In this document: positions 21,040-32,417 of the stretch, one piece after another
Layout: the number at the start of each line of letters is the position of its first letter
Position numbering within the stretch: position 1 is the first letter of the stretch
Assembly: GCA_015680905.1 (NCBI GenBank)
Contig: CM027381.1
Location: forward strand, 59,028,501 to 59,092,500
From: Coptis chinensis
Taxonomy: Eukaryota > Streptophyta > Magnoliopsida > Ranunculales > Ranunculaceae
Direction of reading: 5' to 3'
DNA: 64,000 bases
Notes under the pieces: generated by a model
Databases searched by the model: none
Told to the model about the DNA's origin: nothing
What the model saw: only the letters and a program-made list of their open reading frames with translations
Program-made: the position numbers and the translations under genes

Positions 21040-22221
21040 ATGGCTCCTGTAGCTAAGAGGGGAAGAGGGAGAGGAAGAGGAAGATGAAGAACCAAAAGAG
21101 TGAGAGCTGAGGTCAGGGAGGAAGAAACGGTGAATATTGAGAATGAGGAGATGCGAGAAGAGGAGGTCGAAGATAAGGAGGTGGATTCGACCAGGTTGCT
21201 CCAAGAGGAGATAGAGAGGCTCATAGAGGAAAATGATGAGTTAACAAGAGAAAGGGAAACCACTTAAGGGGGAGCGGAAACAGCAGAACCCGAGGGTAGT
21301 GAAGTGGAGGGACAAGGCGTGGAACTCCCTCATGAGCCCAGAGCGAACAACACAGGAGGCATTACCATGGAAATGGTGCAAGCGATGATCAAAAGGGACA
21401 GAGAAGCTAATCGCATGGCGGAGAAAGAAAAACATGGTGTGGCAAAGAAGGTGGTGGCCAGCTTGAATCAAAACCCACTGGTTGACTCAGTCTGGAATTC
21501 AGAGGTACCCAAGAGGTTCACGCAACCCCGTTTCGAGAGATATGATGGGAAAGGAAACCCGACGGACCATTTGCACAACTTTAGGCAGGAGATGCCACTA
21601 TGGCAAGAGGGGAAGTACGATGGACTCCACTGTATGATGTTTCCTGCCAATTTGAAAGGGGGAGCCTCGGACTGGTATTATCGCCTGGAGTCACGGAGTA
21701 TACAAAGGTTTGAGGAGCTAGAGCAAGTCTTCGTAAATCGCTTCATCCATTAGAAAAGGAGGGTAGTAGATGTCGCGGATCTCTTTAATGTCAAGCAAAA
21801 GCCCACCGAAACACTTAGGGATTTTATGTGCAGATTCAAGGAAGAGACACTATGAGTGGAGAACTTGGATGAACGCACCACGGTCATAGCGTTCCAGCAT
21901 GAGTTGAAATAGGGAACCAGAGTCCATGAGTTAGTATCCAAGATTGAGGTTACTACCGTACACGCTTTGTATATGAAGGTAGAGATACATAAGATATGAG
22001 GATATTCTACGAGGGAATAGTAAGGAACACAAGAAGCCTAAGAAGTTAGTACATGCCGTGGGAGTGGAGGATAGGAGAGACCGAGAAAGGACCGCGGCGC
22101 GAGAGAGGGGAGCCTACAGGGGGAAACACAGAAAGTAGAAAGAGGTAGAGAGCAAGCCAGAAGAGAATACAGGGAGAGAAAACCTTATCGCAAAACAGAG
22201 CTAACACCACTGAACAAACCG
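21040..22221 (+). pseudogene. gag: gag of the Tat-like element (broken by stops)
   Basis: Gag forms the intracellular particle in which reverse transcription takes place. The frame begins at ATG 21040 with a basic RGRGRGR start and continues through an acidic region. It then enters a typical retrotransposon gag core (residues about 140-240) with FERYDGKGNPTDHL and GGASDWYYRL. The reading frame is never shifted, but stops occur at 21085, 21265, 21751, 21853, 21910, 21997, 22018, 22021 and 22135. The core motifs and position leave little doubt about identity. It cannot make a full protein without extensive read-through. Confidence 0.85.
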
Positions 22222-23136
22222 TTGGAAGAAATCTTGCCATTAATCAATGGACAACAGTATTATGAAGCACCGCAGAGTACACCCAGGGAAATAGAAGGAA
22301 AACCATTTTGTGCATATCACCAGGTCCGGAATCACACCACCAATGAATGCTTTGCGTTGCAATGGTTAGTAGAGAGAATGATTGAGAGAGGGAAGTTGAA
22401 GGAGTTCATCAAGGAGGTGCAGCCGGTCGAAAGAGTGCCAGCCACAGCCAAGATCTTGGGTACAATTAATGTTATTTTCAGTGGAGAAACACTGGGGAGG
22501 AATGCCCACAGAGATAAGGTGCGGAGGACAGCCAGTTTGCAGCAGATAAATGAGGTGCTGAGTAGTCCAAGGCCCGTGCTAGGGGCCGGCAAGGGAAATG
22601 ATAGGATAGAGTTCACTCTGAGGGATCTGGAGTCAGTGACCTCTCCTCACGAGGATGCACTGGTGATCACAATCGTGATGGTTAATTACATGGTAAAAAG
22701 GGTCCTGATAGACTGCGGAAGCTCAATTGACTTATTTTTCAAGGGCGCAATGGAAGAAATGGGCATTGAAAGTAAGCAGATGAAGCCCCCTCAAACTAAC
22801 TTGTTCGGCTTCAACGGTAGCAGGACGGAGCCGTTAGGGGAATTGGTGCTACCGGTGACTATAGGGCCGGTGACAGTTTTTACCCGTTTTATGATAGTAG
22901 ATACCAACTTACAATACAGCGCGATCTTGGGTAGAAAATGGATTCACGAGATGAAGGCCATCCCATCCACTTATTATCAAGTGATCCACTTCCCGACTAA
23001 TGGAGGAACATATGAGATAAGGGGTGATCAGGTCGCGGCGTAGAACATCCAACAAGTGATCGCAAAAGGCTTGGTTCGCGCCCCAGAGAAAGAGGGGTCG
23101 GAAAAGGATGACAAGTCAGCATAACAATTATAGACC
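22222..23136 (+). pseudogene. Zinc knuckle and aspartic protease region of the Tat-like element
   Basis: The longest intact stretch of the element, open for 273 codons up to TAG 23041, in the same frame as gag. An early CAYHQVRNHTTNECFAL motif (about residues 31-47) is the C-x2-H-x7-8-C form of the Tat gag end. The protease follows with VLIDCGSSIDLFF (about residues 159-171), where the usual D-T/S-G is D-C-G, and later the ILGRKWIHEMKAIPS flap-end motif, typical of Tat elements. The frame goes on past 23041 into TAA 23122 and TAG 23131 before the RT region. It would mature the polyprotein. The changed active-site triplet may be lineage-typical or may be decay. Confidence 0.85.
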
Positions 23137-24140
23137 ATGGACGACGAGAAGGAGTTGCTCGTCGGGGCCAAGACAATGGATGAGAATGGGATCGCGGAGG
23201 AGGAGAAGTTTGTGAATGTGGGGACAAGTTTGTCAGAGGATTGGAAAGCAAAGTTGATTGCTGTGTTGACTGAGAATAACGATGTGTTTGCATGGACAAT
23301 CGAGGACTTAAGCGGGCTGGATCCGAGTTCGAGTTAGCGCGCCTACCGCATTGCATATGAGGGAAGGTGCCCGACCGGTCTAGCGAAAAAATGAGAAGCG
23401 TGAAACCGTAGTATCGTAAAAGAATTCGGGATAAGGTAAAAAGAAAATTTGAAGGATGCAGGAATCATCTGCGAATGCAAGTTTACTGAATGGCTATCAA
23501 ACGTGGTAGCGGTCCCTAAAAAGAATGGGAAAGTAAGGATATGCGTGGATTTTACAGATGTCAACAAGGAGTGCCCGAAAGATTGCTACCCCATGCCGCG
23601 AATAGATGAGTTGGTGGACCGAACTGCGAAATTCAAGATTTTTTCATTTATGGACGCATCGATGGGCTACAATAAGGTGGTGGTGTACAACCCTGACCAA
23701 GAGAAAATCACGTTCATAGTAGAGGGGGAAACGTATTGTTATACCAGAATGCCTTTTGGGCTAAAGAATGCTAGGGCAACATTTCAAAGAGTGGGGGAGA
23801 AGATGTTCGAAACCAAAATCAGAAAGGGAATGGAAATCTATATAGATGACATGGTAGAGAAGAGTATGACCGAGGAGGAGCATATGGCGGGGCTAAGGAA
23901 ACATTCTCTATATCGCAAAGGCACAAACTGATGCTAAACCCAGAGAAGTGCACATTTGAAGTGACATCCGGAAAATTTTTGGGGTACATTGTCACATACT
24001 GCGGAATAGAAGCAAACTCGGACCAGATAAGGGCACTGTTGGAAATGCCGTCTCCATAGAATGTGAAAGAGGTGCAGAGATTGGCCTGGAGGGTCGCGGC
24101 TCTCAATAGATTCATATCAAAGTCCTCGAATAAATGCTGA
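23137..24140 (+). pseudogene. pol: Reverse transcriptase domain of the Tat-like element
   Basis: RT copies the element RNA into DNA. The N-terminal FAWTIEDLSGLDP motif (about 23290-23325) marks the start. The core ORF at 23449-23931 has EWLSNVVAVPKKNGK, RICVDFTDVNK, KIFSFMDASMGYN, the RMPFGLKNA motif and the catalytic YIDDM. Between 23335 and 23449 the frame is disturbed by stops but returns to the gag frame. A one-base shift near 23900 moves it to another frame, in which the thumb sequence CTFEVTSGKFLGY is readable to TAG 24057. Catalytic aspartates are intact, but the gene is not. Confidence 0.85.
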
Positions 24141-24692
24141 CCTTTGTACCTACTCTTGAGGAGGACAACTTACTTTCAGTGGACCGCTGCATGCGAAAGG
24201 GCTTTCCAGGAGTTGAAAGAGTATTTGGGAAAGGCCCCAATCTTGTCCCTCCCAGGGCAGGGGGAGAAGTTATATTTGTACTTGGGGGTATCAGAGTATG
24301 TAATCAGTTCAGTGCTGATAAAGGTAGTGGACAAGGCAAAGCGGCCGGTGTACTTCCAGAGCAAGATTATGTTAGACACCGAAACAAGATACAGTATAAT
24401 TTAGAAGTTTTCCTTGGCTTTGATCTTTTCGGCGCTGAAATTGAAACTGTATTTTGATGCTCACTCGGTGGTAGTGGTAACCAACTTGCCACTGAAGCAG
24501 GCCCTGAAGGTAGAGAAATCAGGGAGAATGCTAAGTTTGTATGACATTGAGTATCAAGCCAGGACCACGGAGAAGGCACAAGACATGGCTGAATTCCTGG
24601 CCGAGGATCCCACATGGGGGGAGGAGATGATTATGGAACAGGAAGTGGACCAAAACCATGACCCCCTGGATCCTTGGGACATGCGGAACGGA
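24141..24692 (+). pseudogene. pol: RNase H domain of the Tat-like element
   Basis: This continues the shifted frame after RT. FQWTAACERAFQELKEYL and PILSLPGQGEKLYLYLGVS are the connection and RNase H start usual in Ty3/gypsy pol. SVLIKVV, KRPVYFQSK and the stretch before DIEYQAR follow. Stops are TAG 24402 and TAG 24693. This domain removes the RNA template during reverse transcription. Confidence 0.8.
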
Positions 24693-25112
24693 TAGAGAGT
24701 CTTTGCGGATGGGTCCGCTACCGATATAGGGAATGGAATTAGGGTGGTGTTGTTCACACCCGAGAATACTCGCTTGGAATTATCAATGAAGCTGGGTTTT
24801 GCTGCGTCAATCAACGAGTCCGAATATGAAGCGGTGATAGTAGGTTTGGACTTGGCCTGTGATATGGGGGTGAGAGAGTTGATAGTGTACTCAGATTCGA
24901 ACTTGGTAATATGCCAGTCAACAACAGGGGGTTCGCGTCCGATGTCCAAGGATGGCAAAGTATTTGGAGGTATTACGGAGAAGGGAAGACAAATTCAAAA
25001 TATCAGATTTGCTCATCTAGGTAGGGGAGAGAATAGACACACCGATGCATTGGCATATGTTGCCGCTGGTACTTCGAACCGAGGGCGATCTATTGAAGTC
25101 GGTGTCTTTTAA
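24693..25112 (+). pseudogene. Second RNase H (aRNH-like) domain, Tat lineage marker
   Basis: VFADGSATDIGNGIRVVLF gives the first aspartate, NESEYEAVIVGLDLA the glutamate, VYSDSNLVI the second aspartate and HTDALAYVAAG the last. This pattern between the ordinary RNase H and integrase is the extra archaeal-type RNase H found in the Tat lineage. A TAG at 24693 replaces what is normally a tryptophan-type position just before the domain. The frame then runs to 25112. Confidence 0.8.
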
Positions 25113-25251
25113 CCGACCGAATCGTAGAGGAAAAGGGGGTATGGCTAACTACTGAGCAATAGCTGGGGTGGATGGAACCCATCAAGAGTTTTCTTTCGGG
25201 GATAGAGATAGAGGACAAGCGAGAAAGGAGAAGGATGGAACAAGTATCACA

Positions 25252-25256
25252 GAGGT
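25252..25256. repeat. GAGGT, left flank duplication of the pol insertion
   Basis: GAGGT here and at 28006-28010. The pol reading resumes right after the second copy, which supports it as a 5-bp target duplication. Confidence 0.6.
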
Positions 25257-28005
25257 TGTCACACCCCGAATTTCGATAAATCAGATAATATAAATGATAT
25301 CCGACTCCTCGATATCCGAGATGTGACAACAACCTCAAAACCCAATCTATATCATAGCCCTAATGAATAATAACACATGCGGAAAAACTAAACAATAAAA
25401 TACTCAAAACAATCACTCATCATTATGGAAACTTATGGTCAAAAGTAAGTTACAAACTTCTTCACTTAAGAATTCGGAAAAAAAAAAATTAAACGTATGT
25501 CCCAAACAAATTCCACTACATCTCTGGGAAAAATGAAACGACATCTTATTAAAAATAAATGCTAACATCAATCACGAGCATCACGCCCCCTTCTCGAACA
25601 TCAGCTAACCCTGTCCAGGCTGATCGACTATGTTCATATAAGAACACACCCGATTAGCAAACATGCAAATCGGGTCAGCATTATTTTATAATGCTGGTAT
25701 TAGTAGCCTTAGTAAAACCATTTAGATATACATAATATTTCATTCTTTACATGGCAGGTAGTTCCTCCACCGAGGCGCCTTAGCTTAAGGTAGTTAGTTC
25801 CTTCATAAAGGCACCTTAGCTTCTAACTAAGAGTAAATAACTTATGGCAGCCTAGTACTTACCTTTATGCATGCTCTATCACAGAGTGGGTCCTCTCTAA
25901 AGAATAATTAGTTTAACCCACTCTCCTGCAAGCAATTTGTAATAATCATAGCAAAAATGAAACTTAACTTGAAAGTTTTAAATCAATAACCACACCTGAG
26001 GGAAAATATCATGGCAGTAACCTTTATCAAGTGTCCCTAGTAACACATCGTCTCTATGTTTTACCTAGTTTTCCTGGCTACCACAATCGCTACCCAACGC
26101 CGAACATGTACATCCACATGCCTCCCCTTACATAATGAACCACTCCATGCGTAACCACCCTGAGCGGAATGCCGCACACCAGGTAACCCTCACACGAAAG
26201 GCATTATGTAAGTAATGCCACTATTCGGCATAAAAGTAATGCGCGTCTCGTTCTAAAGTTTTGCGAACGAGATAATCAAGCCACTATTCGGCTACGCCAG
26301 AAGGGCCATTCAGATTCTTGAAAACGCCGAAGAATAATCAAATTGCACACGCCACACCAGGGCAAAATGACATGAGTTGTGGTAGCTAGGTTCTAGGATT
26401 TTCGTTCGTAAATTTATTCAAATGTATATATCTATGCATCTTAAACTTTCCCTCTCTTCACGTGTCAATATTCACACAAGATCAACGTCAAATCTATATT
26501 AGATACTGACAAACAAGTTTCTGCAAGTGTCACCAACATCCTATCATCGGATTGGTCCATAAAATTCAATCTATAACATTTTAGAAAAAAAAGTCAACAG
26601 TCAACGGGTCAACAGTCAACCCAACAGTCAATGGTCCTAACCAATGGTCATCCCACCCGGTCCTCACCCAAACCCATATTTAAAAAGAGTTCAAACCCTG
26701 GTCCTAAGCGACTGGGCTAAACTGACTCAGTTTATCCCGGCCCATAAACTAATCTGGCCCAACTGGAAATTTCAAAACTAATTAGATCCCATGACATCCA
26801 ATTCAAATTTTAGGGACCAGCCCACATAAACCTTTTAAACTGGCCCAAACCAAAAATTGATATGGTCCGGCCCAACTAATTAGTCCCAAGTCTAAAAAAT
26901 TACACAGCGATCGGGAGCACTAGATCGCTCTCACGGTCATCCCCTTCGCAACAACAGCCACTAGTTTCCAGTCACCCCCAAAATCCTTCTTCACACCACC
27001 CCCAAAATAACTCAATGAATTTGTGTGGGTGAAAAACCCACAACTTTACTTCACCAAGCGACCGCCAAAATTTTCAGTTTTCGCAATCCCTCTCAAATCA
27101 CAGATCCGACCGCCATTAATGTTCTTGGAGCTTTCAACCCCCCACAAACTCCCCACTACCACCATTCATGAAACCAACAACCCACAACACAACCAAAACA
27201 GTTCACAAAAACGAAATCACATATAAAATCCAACCCCTTAGTATCGCAAAGTAATGAATATTTCACGGGGGGGAGGTTTTTGGGGGGCTCAGCGCCTCCC
27301 TTTACAACCACCTAAAGGTTTCAACAGTCCTAACAAATAACAAATCTAATAAGTTTAAACCTTACAGAGAAGAACCATGGTTGAACAGAAATGAGCAGAC
27401 ATGAAAAAATGAACGAAACATGTATTCCTACAGTAAAGTCATCTCTGTGTATAGGCGAGACAATGAAACTAAACTACTCACCTCCCTGTGGTTATCGGAA
27501 AAAGAAATATCAAAACCAATCCAACGGAGAAAATCCGCCAATCCCAAACTGTCTCATTTGTGTTTTTGAAAAAACCTCCTTTCTCTTCCCATATTTTTGC
27601 TTGAGTGTCTTTGTTTGTGTTTATATATAAAATATATCCTTTCTCCGTAGACACCATATATTTAGCTCAACTTCCTATTTTACTAAATATTCTTATATCA
27701 AAACTATGGAATGTTATTTTCTATTAAAAGTACTATATCTATTAAGTTCCTTATGTGACTATCTTGTTTCCTTCTGATTTAAAACTTTTCGAAAATTAAA
27801 GATAATCTATACCCAACATTCAAAATTCAAATACTAGTTTCCTATCTTAACATTATTCGAAATTACTATTTCGTATTCCCTCATTTCTCTTTCTATCATA
27901 AGTCAAACCCACATATTAGCACGTTGACCAGAAAAATACAATCAAATACAGACATACTAAATATTGTTACGAAAAATAATGTAAATAGAAAATAGGGGCT
28001 TCTAG
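25257..28005. mobile_element. 2.75-kb insertion in pol (chromovirus LTR-like)
   Basis: It interrupts the linker between the second RNase H and integrase. It starts TGTCACACCCCGAATTTCG. Read on the minus strand it ends in GGGGTGTGACA, the usual end of plant Tekay/Del-type LTRs, so a solo LTR in reverse orientation is plausible. The other end (...GGGCTTCTAG) is not a canonical TG, so the element may be truncated there. Features inside are a GTCAACAGTCAAC cluster (26595-26635) and a duplicated 'ggcgccttagctt' phrase (25774-25830). It has no pol or gag coding. Small open frames at 27023 and 27391 look random. Confidence 0.6.
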
Positions 28006-28010
28006 GAGGT
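28006..28010. repeat. GAGGT, right flank duplication of the pol insertion
   Basis: Matches 25252-25256 exactly. Confidence 0.6.
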
Positions 28011-29156
28011 ACTTTCATTCTTGGATTGGGTTTTGTACCGGCGAAGTGTCAGTAGACCGTGGCCGAAATGTCTGGGACCGCAGAAGGTGAAAGAGGTGTT
28101 GGGGGAAATTCATGAAGGAGATTGTGGGAGCCATTCGGCAGGAAGGACTACTGCGCACCGGCTGCTAGCACAAGAGTACTTTTGGCCTCACATGAAGAGA
28201 GATGCAACAGAATATGCCAAGAGGTGCAAGAAATGGCAAAGCTTCGCACTGCTGATACACGCACCAACTGAACTCTTGCACCAGGTCTTTAGTCCATGGA
28301 CGTTTGCTATATGGGCATTGGATATTGTCGGACCACTGCCTATGGTGAGCGGCAAAAGAAGGTTCATGCTAGCCGCAACAGATTATTTTACGAAGTGGGT
28401 TGAGGGCGTGGCTTTGCAGCAGGTGAAGGAGGAACAAGTGAGGAAGTTCCTGTGGGAAAATATCATATGCAGGTTCGGACTCCCACACACTGTCATCACA
28501 GATAACGGTACACAGTTTACAGGGGGAAAGTTAAAAGCGTTTCTCCAAGTGTTCGGAGTAAAGCAAGGGTTCTCAGCCCCCTACAATCCGTAGGGGAATG
28601 GGCAAGCAGAGTCATCGAATAAGACTATAATGAATAATCTGAAGAAAAAGTTGGAGGAGTGCAAAGGATCCTGGGCAGAGGAATTACACAGGGTGCTTTG
28701 GGCATACCGCATGACTCTGTGGACTTCTACCGGGGAATTGCCGTTCGCTATGACTTATGAAGTGGAGGCGGTGATTCCGGTGGAAATGATGGCCACGACA
28801 ACCAGAACCAAAGCTATTGAAGCAGGAGTTAATGAGACAATATTAGCCGGGGTGCTGAATCATACAGAGGAAATGAGGGACACCGCGTGCCTCAGATTAG
28901 AAGAGTACCACATGAAGTTGCAGAGACAATATAACAAGCGGGTGAAGCGGCAAAAATTTAATGTTGGTGACTGTGTGCTGCGGCGGGTGACCCCAGCCAC
29001 CAAGAAAGAGATAGATAGAAAGTTGGGCCCAACTGGGAGGGACCATACATCGTGGTAGAGGCTAGAACGTCCGGGACTTACAGGTTGCAGACTCCCCTGG
29101 GAGAGAGCGTCAAGCGACCATGGAACATCAGGATGTTGAAAAAGTTCCATGAGTGA
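28011..29156 (+). pseudogene. pol: Integrase of the Tat-like element
   Basis: Integrase inserts the DNA copy into the chromosome. The zinc-binding region starts with LYRRS and shows H-E-G-D-C-G-S-H and later C-K-K-W, where the second zinc cysteine is changed (normally CxxC). The catalytic core has LDIVGPLP, TDYFTKWVE, the DNGTQF aspartate and, after TAG 28591, GNGQAESSNK with the glutamate. The C-terminal part has PFAMTYEVEAVIPVE and FNVGDCVLRRV. One base is missing near 29020, which makes the frame stop at 29056. The other frame continues with GPYIVVEA to the natural TGA at 29154-29156. All identifying motifs are present but three lesions disable it. Confidence 0.88.
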
Positions 29157-29280
29157 CCTTGTGTACAGTTTGTCAATTAAATGAAAGTTTTTTTGCTTCA
29201 TGATATGTGAACATCGAGCGTTGTAATGATATTTTGAGCCCTTTAGTATGTCAATGAATATGATAGAAAATTTCATCCAT
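29157..29280 (+). other. 3' untranslated region of the Tat-like element
   Basis: Short AT-rich stretch after the integrase stop that leads, without any LTR start or polypurine tract, into the first satellite monomer. Its last part (29250-29290) can be aligned loosely with satellite sequence before 'gtttgcattagaatgaat', so the border is gradual. Confidence 0.6.
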
Positions 29281-30926
29281 CTAATTTGTGTTTATTCGTT
29301 TGAGTTTGCATTAGAATGAATACAAAACACTTGATTGATTGAATGAATGCAAAACACTTGACTGAATACACTTATGTACGAGTGTGAGCTTGCATTTTAA
29401 TGAATGCAAAACTCTTGATGGATTGAATGAACGTACCTACAAGCGAGCTTCCGTTTGAAAGAAAGCAAAACACTTGATGGAATGTTCCAACACGTGAGCT
29501 TGCATTATAATGAATGAAAAACACCTAATTGATTGATTGATTGTAGAAAACTCATGTTCTTATCACTTTTTCAGGATACGGCTCTATTCTGGAACTAATA
29601 CCTAAAAATACCTGTTTTAGAGCCAAAATAAGACAAAAGGACCCCAAAAGGGACCTCATGGAACAAGCGGGAAATAGTTGCAAAAAGTCAAACCGGTCAA
29701 AAGTCAACAGTCAATGATCAAAGCCATAGTGAACGGTCAAAGTGAACTCAAGGGTCCAAAAACTCATAAGCTCAGGAAACACTCCAAGACTTCAAGAATC
29801 AATGACTAAACCCGTTGTAAGAAAAGGACTAAGCATCTAAACGCTAAACCCTAGCCAAGATCATATAAGTTAGATCTAAGAAGAACAACTTCCAAACCCC
29901 ATAACCCCACTATCAACACCAATAGAATGCAAAACAATTGATAAAATGCATCTACATGTAAGTTTGCATTAGAATGAATGCAAAACACTTGATTGATTGA
30001 ATAAATACAAAACACTTGACTGAACACACTTACGTGTGAGCTTGGATTATAATGAATGCAAAACACTTGATTGATTGAATGAACGTACCTACAAGAGAGC
30101 TTGTGTTAGAAAGAATGCAAAACACTTGGTTGAATGTACCTACGTGTGAGCATGCATTATAATGAATGCAAAACACCTAATTTATTGATTGATTGTAGAA
30201 AACTCATGTTCTTATCGCCTTTTCAAGATACAACCCTATTCTGGAACAAATATCTCGAAAGACGTGTTATAGAGCCAAAATGAGTCAAAAGGACCCTAAA
30301 AGGAACCTCATGGAATAACTGGGAAAAATGGCCAAAAAGTGAAATTGTCAAAAGTCAACAGTCAACGATCAAAGCCATAGTCAACGGCTAAAGTTAACTT
30401 AAGGGTCCAAAAACTCAAAAGCAAAGGAAACACTCCATGGCTTGAAGAATCAATGACTAAATCCTTTGTAAGACAAGGACTAAGACTCTAAACCCTATAC
30501 CCTAGCCTAGATTATATAAGTTAGATCTAAGATGAACAACTTAAAAACCCCAAAACCCCACTATGTACACCAATAGAATGCAAAACACTTGATTAAATGC
30601 ATCTACGGTTGAGTTTGCATTAGAATGAATGCAAAATACTTGATTGATTGAATGAATGCAAAACACTTGACTGAATACACTTACGTAAGAGTGTGAGCTT
30701 GCATTATAATGAATGCAAAACAGTTGATGGATTGAATGAACGTACCTACAAGCGAGCTTGCGTTAGAAAAAATGCAAAACACTTGATGGAATGTACCTAC
30801 GCATGAGCTTGCATTATAATGAATGCAAAACACCTAATTGATTTATTGATTGTAGAAAAATCATGTTCTTATCGCTTTTTCAGGATACAGCTCTATTCTG
30901 GAACTAATACCTAAAAATAATTGTTA
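29281..30926 (+). repeat. Satellite block 1: edge monomers next to the retrotransposon
   Basis: A tandem repeat of about 655 bp. Taking GAAAACTCATGTTC as the phase mark, copies start at 29546, 30198 and 30854; 29281-29545 is a partial first copy. Each monomer has two halves. One half holds GGACC(C/T), GTCAACAGTCAA and CTAAACCCTAG phrases. The other consists of four to five short subrepeats of about 55-60 bp built on 'gcattataatgaatgcaaaa' and TGATTGATTG. The spelling GTCAACGGTCAAAGTGAAC distinguishes this block from 42-64 kb. Confidence 0.92.
30924..30926. repeat. TTA target-site duplication, left side of the Harbinger element
   Basis: TTA, repeated at 32920-32922. A 3-bp TWA duplication is the signature of PIF/Harbinger insertion, and removing the element and one TTA restores a normal satellite monomer of about 657 bp. 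Confidence 0.85.
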
Positions 30927-31252
30927 GAGCATCATCAACGCATTGCTATTTGCAATTGTGATACATCAGCGTTTTTAGGAAATCAAAAAAGTCAAAAATG
31001 AATCAAGTACCAACGCGAAATAAGAAAAATTCTTGTTTCCATTTCGCACGGCTAAAGTTGTCCCGTGCAGACATGATTCTTTTATAAACGGCACAAGTTG
31101 TCCCGTCCATCAATTCCCCCATTTTATGGCCCAATCCATTTTCGCCCATTGTTTCCCTCCACTTTCTACGTTATATATCATAGATGAATCACAGTTGAAG
31201 CATCCATCATTTCTTCATCTCCTCTTATCAATCAAACTTTTTATATTTTGTC

Positions 31253-32385
31253 ATGGGTTCTAGTAGTCATAATAGCAATTGGTGCGAAAGAGTAAGTGAA
31301 CTAATTTTCGACGATGATGATGAAAATACCGTAATCGTTCAACAAATGCAAAGTGATGCAGTTGTAGTGGCGTCAATGATTCCGGCTTTCAACGCTTTAT
31401 CTGTACCAAAAATGGGGTGGATCTTGCTGATGGTAGAGAATACACTAACCGCGCGATCGTGTTTGGTGCACATGAACGGTTGGTGGCTGATTATTTTTTT
31501 CGATAGACCAACTTATAAAGCGGGTAAGTTTTGTCATTAGGTTTAGTATGAGAAGACCACTTTTAACAATATATTGAAAGTTGTCACTAATTTTGATCCA
31601 TATTTTAAGCCTTCTTGTGATGCTCTTGGTTTGCCTTTGTTTTTGGGTTTGGTAAAATGACAGTACGCAATACGATGATGCTTGCTTATGGTTGTCCAAA
31701 ATGATTCAATGGATCAACTGGATAAAACTTGCTTAGAGTACGCCCGAGAATCACTTCATCATTTCTGCAATGCAGTTGTCAACTGTTTTGAAGAACAATA
31801 CCCTCGAAAGCCCAACGGAAGAAGATGTAACACGCTTGCTTGCGATAAGTGAAGAACGCGGGTTGGCCGGTATGTTGGGTAGTTTAGACTGTATATGCAC
31901 CGGTATGGAAAAATTGTCCAACTGCGTGGCATGGAACTCATTTGGGCCATGCTAGAAAAGCGACCGTGATTTTTGAAAGCGGTTGTAGACCAGGAGCTAT
32001 GGTTTTGGCACGCATACGTTGGAATGGCTGGATCGTGTAATGATCTTAATATGTTAGATAATTCTCATTTATTTGATAATTTAGTCAGAGGAACAGCTCC
32101 AGCTTGTGTTTATCAAGTTAATAACAATCCTTACAATATGGGCTACTACCTTGCTGATGGAATATATGGACCATGGGCTACACTGATTCAAACAATCCCA
32201 TCTCCTGCTACTCCTATGGATACTAATTTTGCAAAAGCGCAAGAAGTAGCTCGTAAAGATGTGGAATGTGGTTTTGGTGTTTTACATGCTAGATTTGCAA
32301 TTGTTAGCAGGCCTGCTCGTCAGTGGGATAGAGGAGCTCTATCCCGTATAATGAAGACATGTATGTTGGCTGTTTTCTTGAACGA
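31253..32385 (+). pseudogene. Harbinger transposase (DDE, HARBI1/ALP1-like), decayed
   Basis: The enzyme cuts and pastes the element at TWA sites. ATG 31253 opens an N-terminal part with an acidic DDDDEN run. Homology to plant Harbinger transposases (DDE_Tnp_4) then runs through FDRPTYKAGKF, NNILKVVTNFDPYF and LHHFCNAVV. The triad is traceable: aspartate in GMLGSLDC (31873-31896 region), aspartate in GSCNDLN (32026-32046 region) and glutamate in RKDVECGFGVL (about 32252-32285). Stops and shifts occur from 31540 to about 31970. The last third (31973-32385) is open. The WKNCP motif after the first aspartate is damaged. TATATA near 31171-31178 is a likely promoter. Confidence 0.85.
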
Positions 32386-32417
32386 CCTTGAACATAGGTA
32401 TGTTGGCTGTTTTCTTG
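32361..32417. repeat. 20-bp direct repeat at an internal deletion scar
   Basis: GTATGTTGGCTGTTTTCTTG occurs at 32361-32380 and 32398-32417, exactly where the transposase frame ends and the minus-strand gene remnant begins. Such repeats with short filler are typical of repaired double-strand breaks that make internally deleted transposons. Confidence 0.7.

Larger units (their letters stand above)
20587..29280 (+). mobile_element. Tat-lineage Ty3/gypsy retrotransposon, decayed, without 3' LTR
   Basis: The order is 5' LTR, primer-binding site, gag, zinc knuckle, protease, RT, RNase H, second RNase H (aRNH-like), integrase. A second RNase H before integrase marks the Tat lineage (Tat, Ogre, Retand). 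The element carries many nonsense codons, about two to three frameshifts and a 2.75-kb insertion at 25257-28005. The 5' LTR sequence does not reappear downstream. Instead the 3' untranslated region passes into a satellite near 29280. Confidence 0.9.

Noticed and set aside
20736..21263. Serine- and proline-rich minus-strand frames
   Set aside because: Shadows of the LTR leader and of the basic/acidic start of gag on the opposite strand.
27990..28005. Helitron 3' end (CTAG terminus) at the right border of the pol insertion
   Set aside because: No GC-rich hairpin before CTAG, no TC start on the left, and a 5-bp flank repeat is present, which Helitrons do not make.
29157..29600. 3' LTR of the Tat-like element
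   Set aside because: Searched by eye for the TGTGTCAGCCTG start and the TATAAAAAGG region; neither recurs after the integrase gene.
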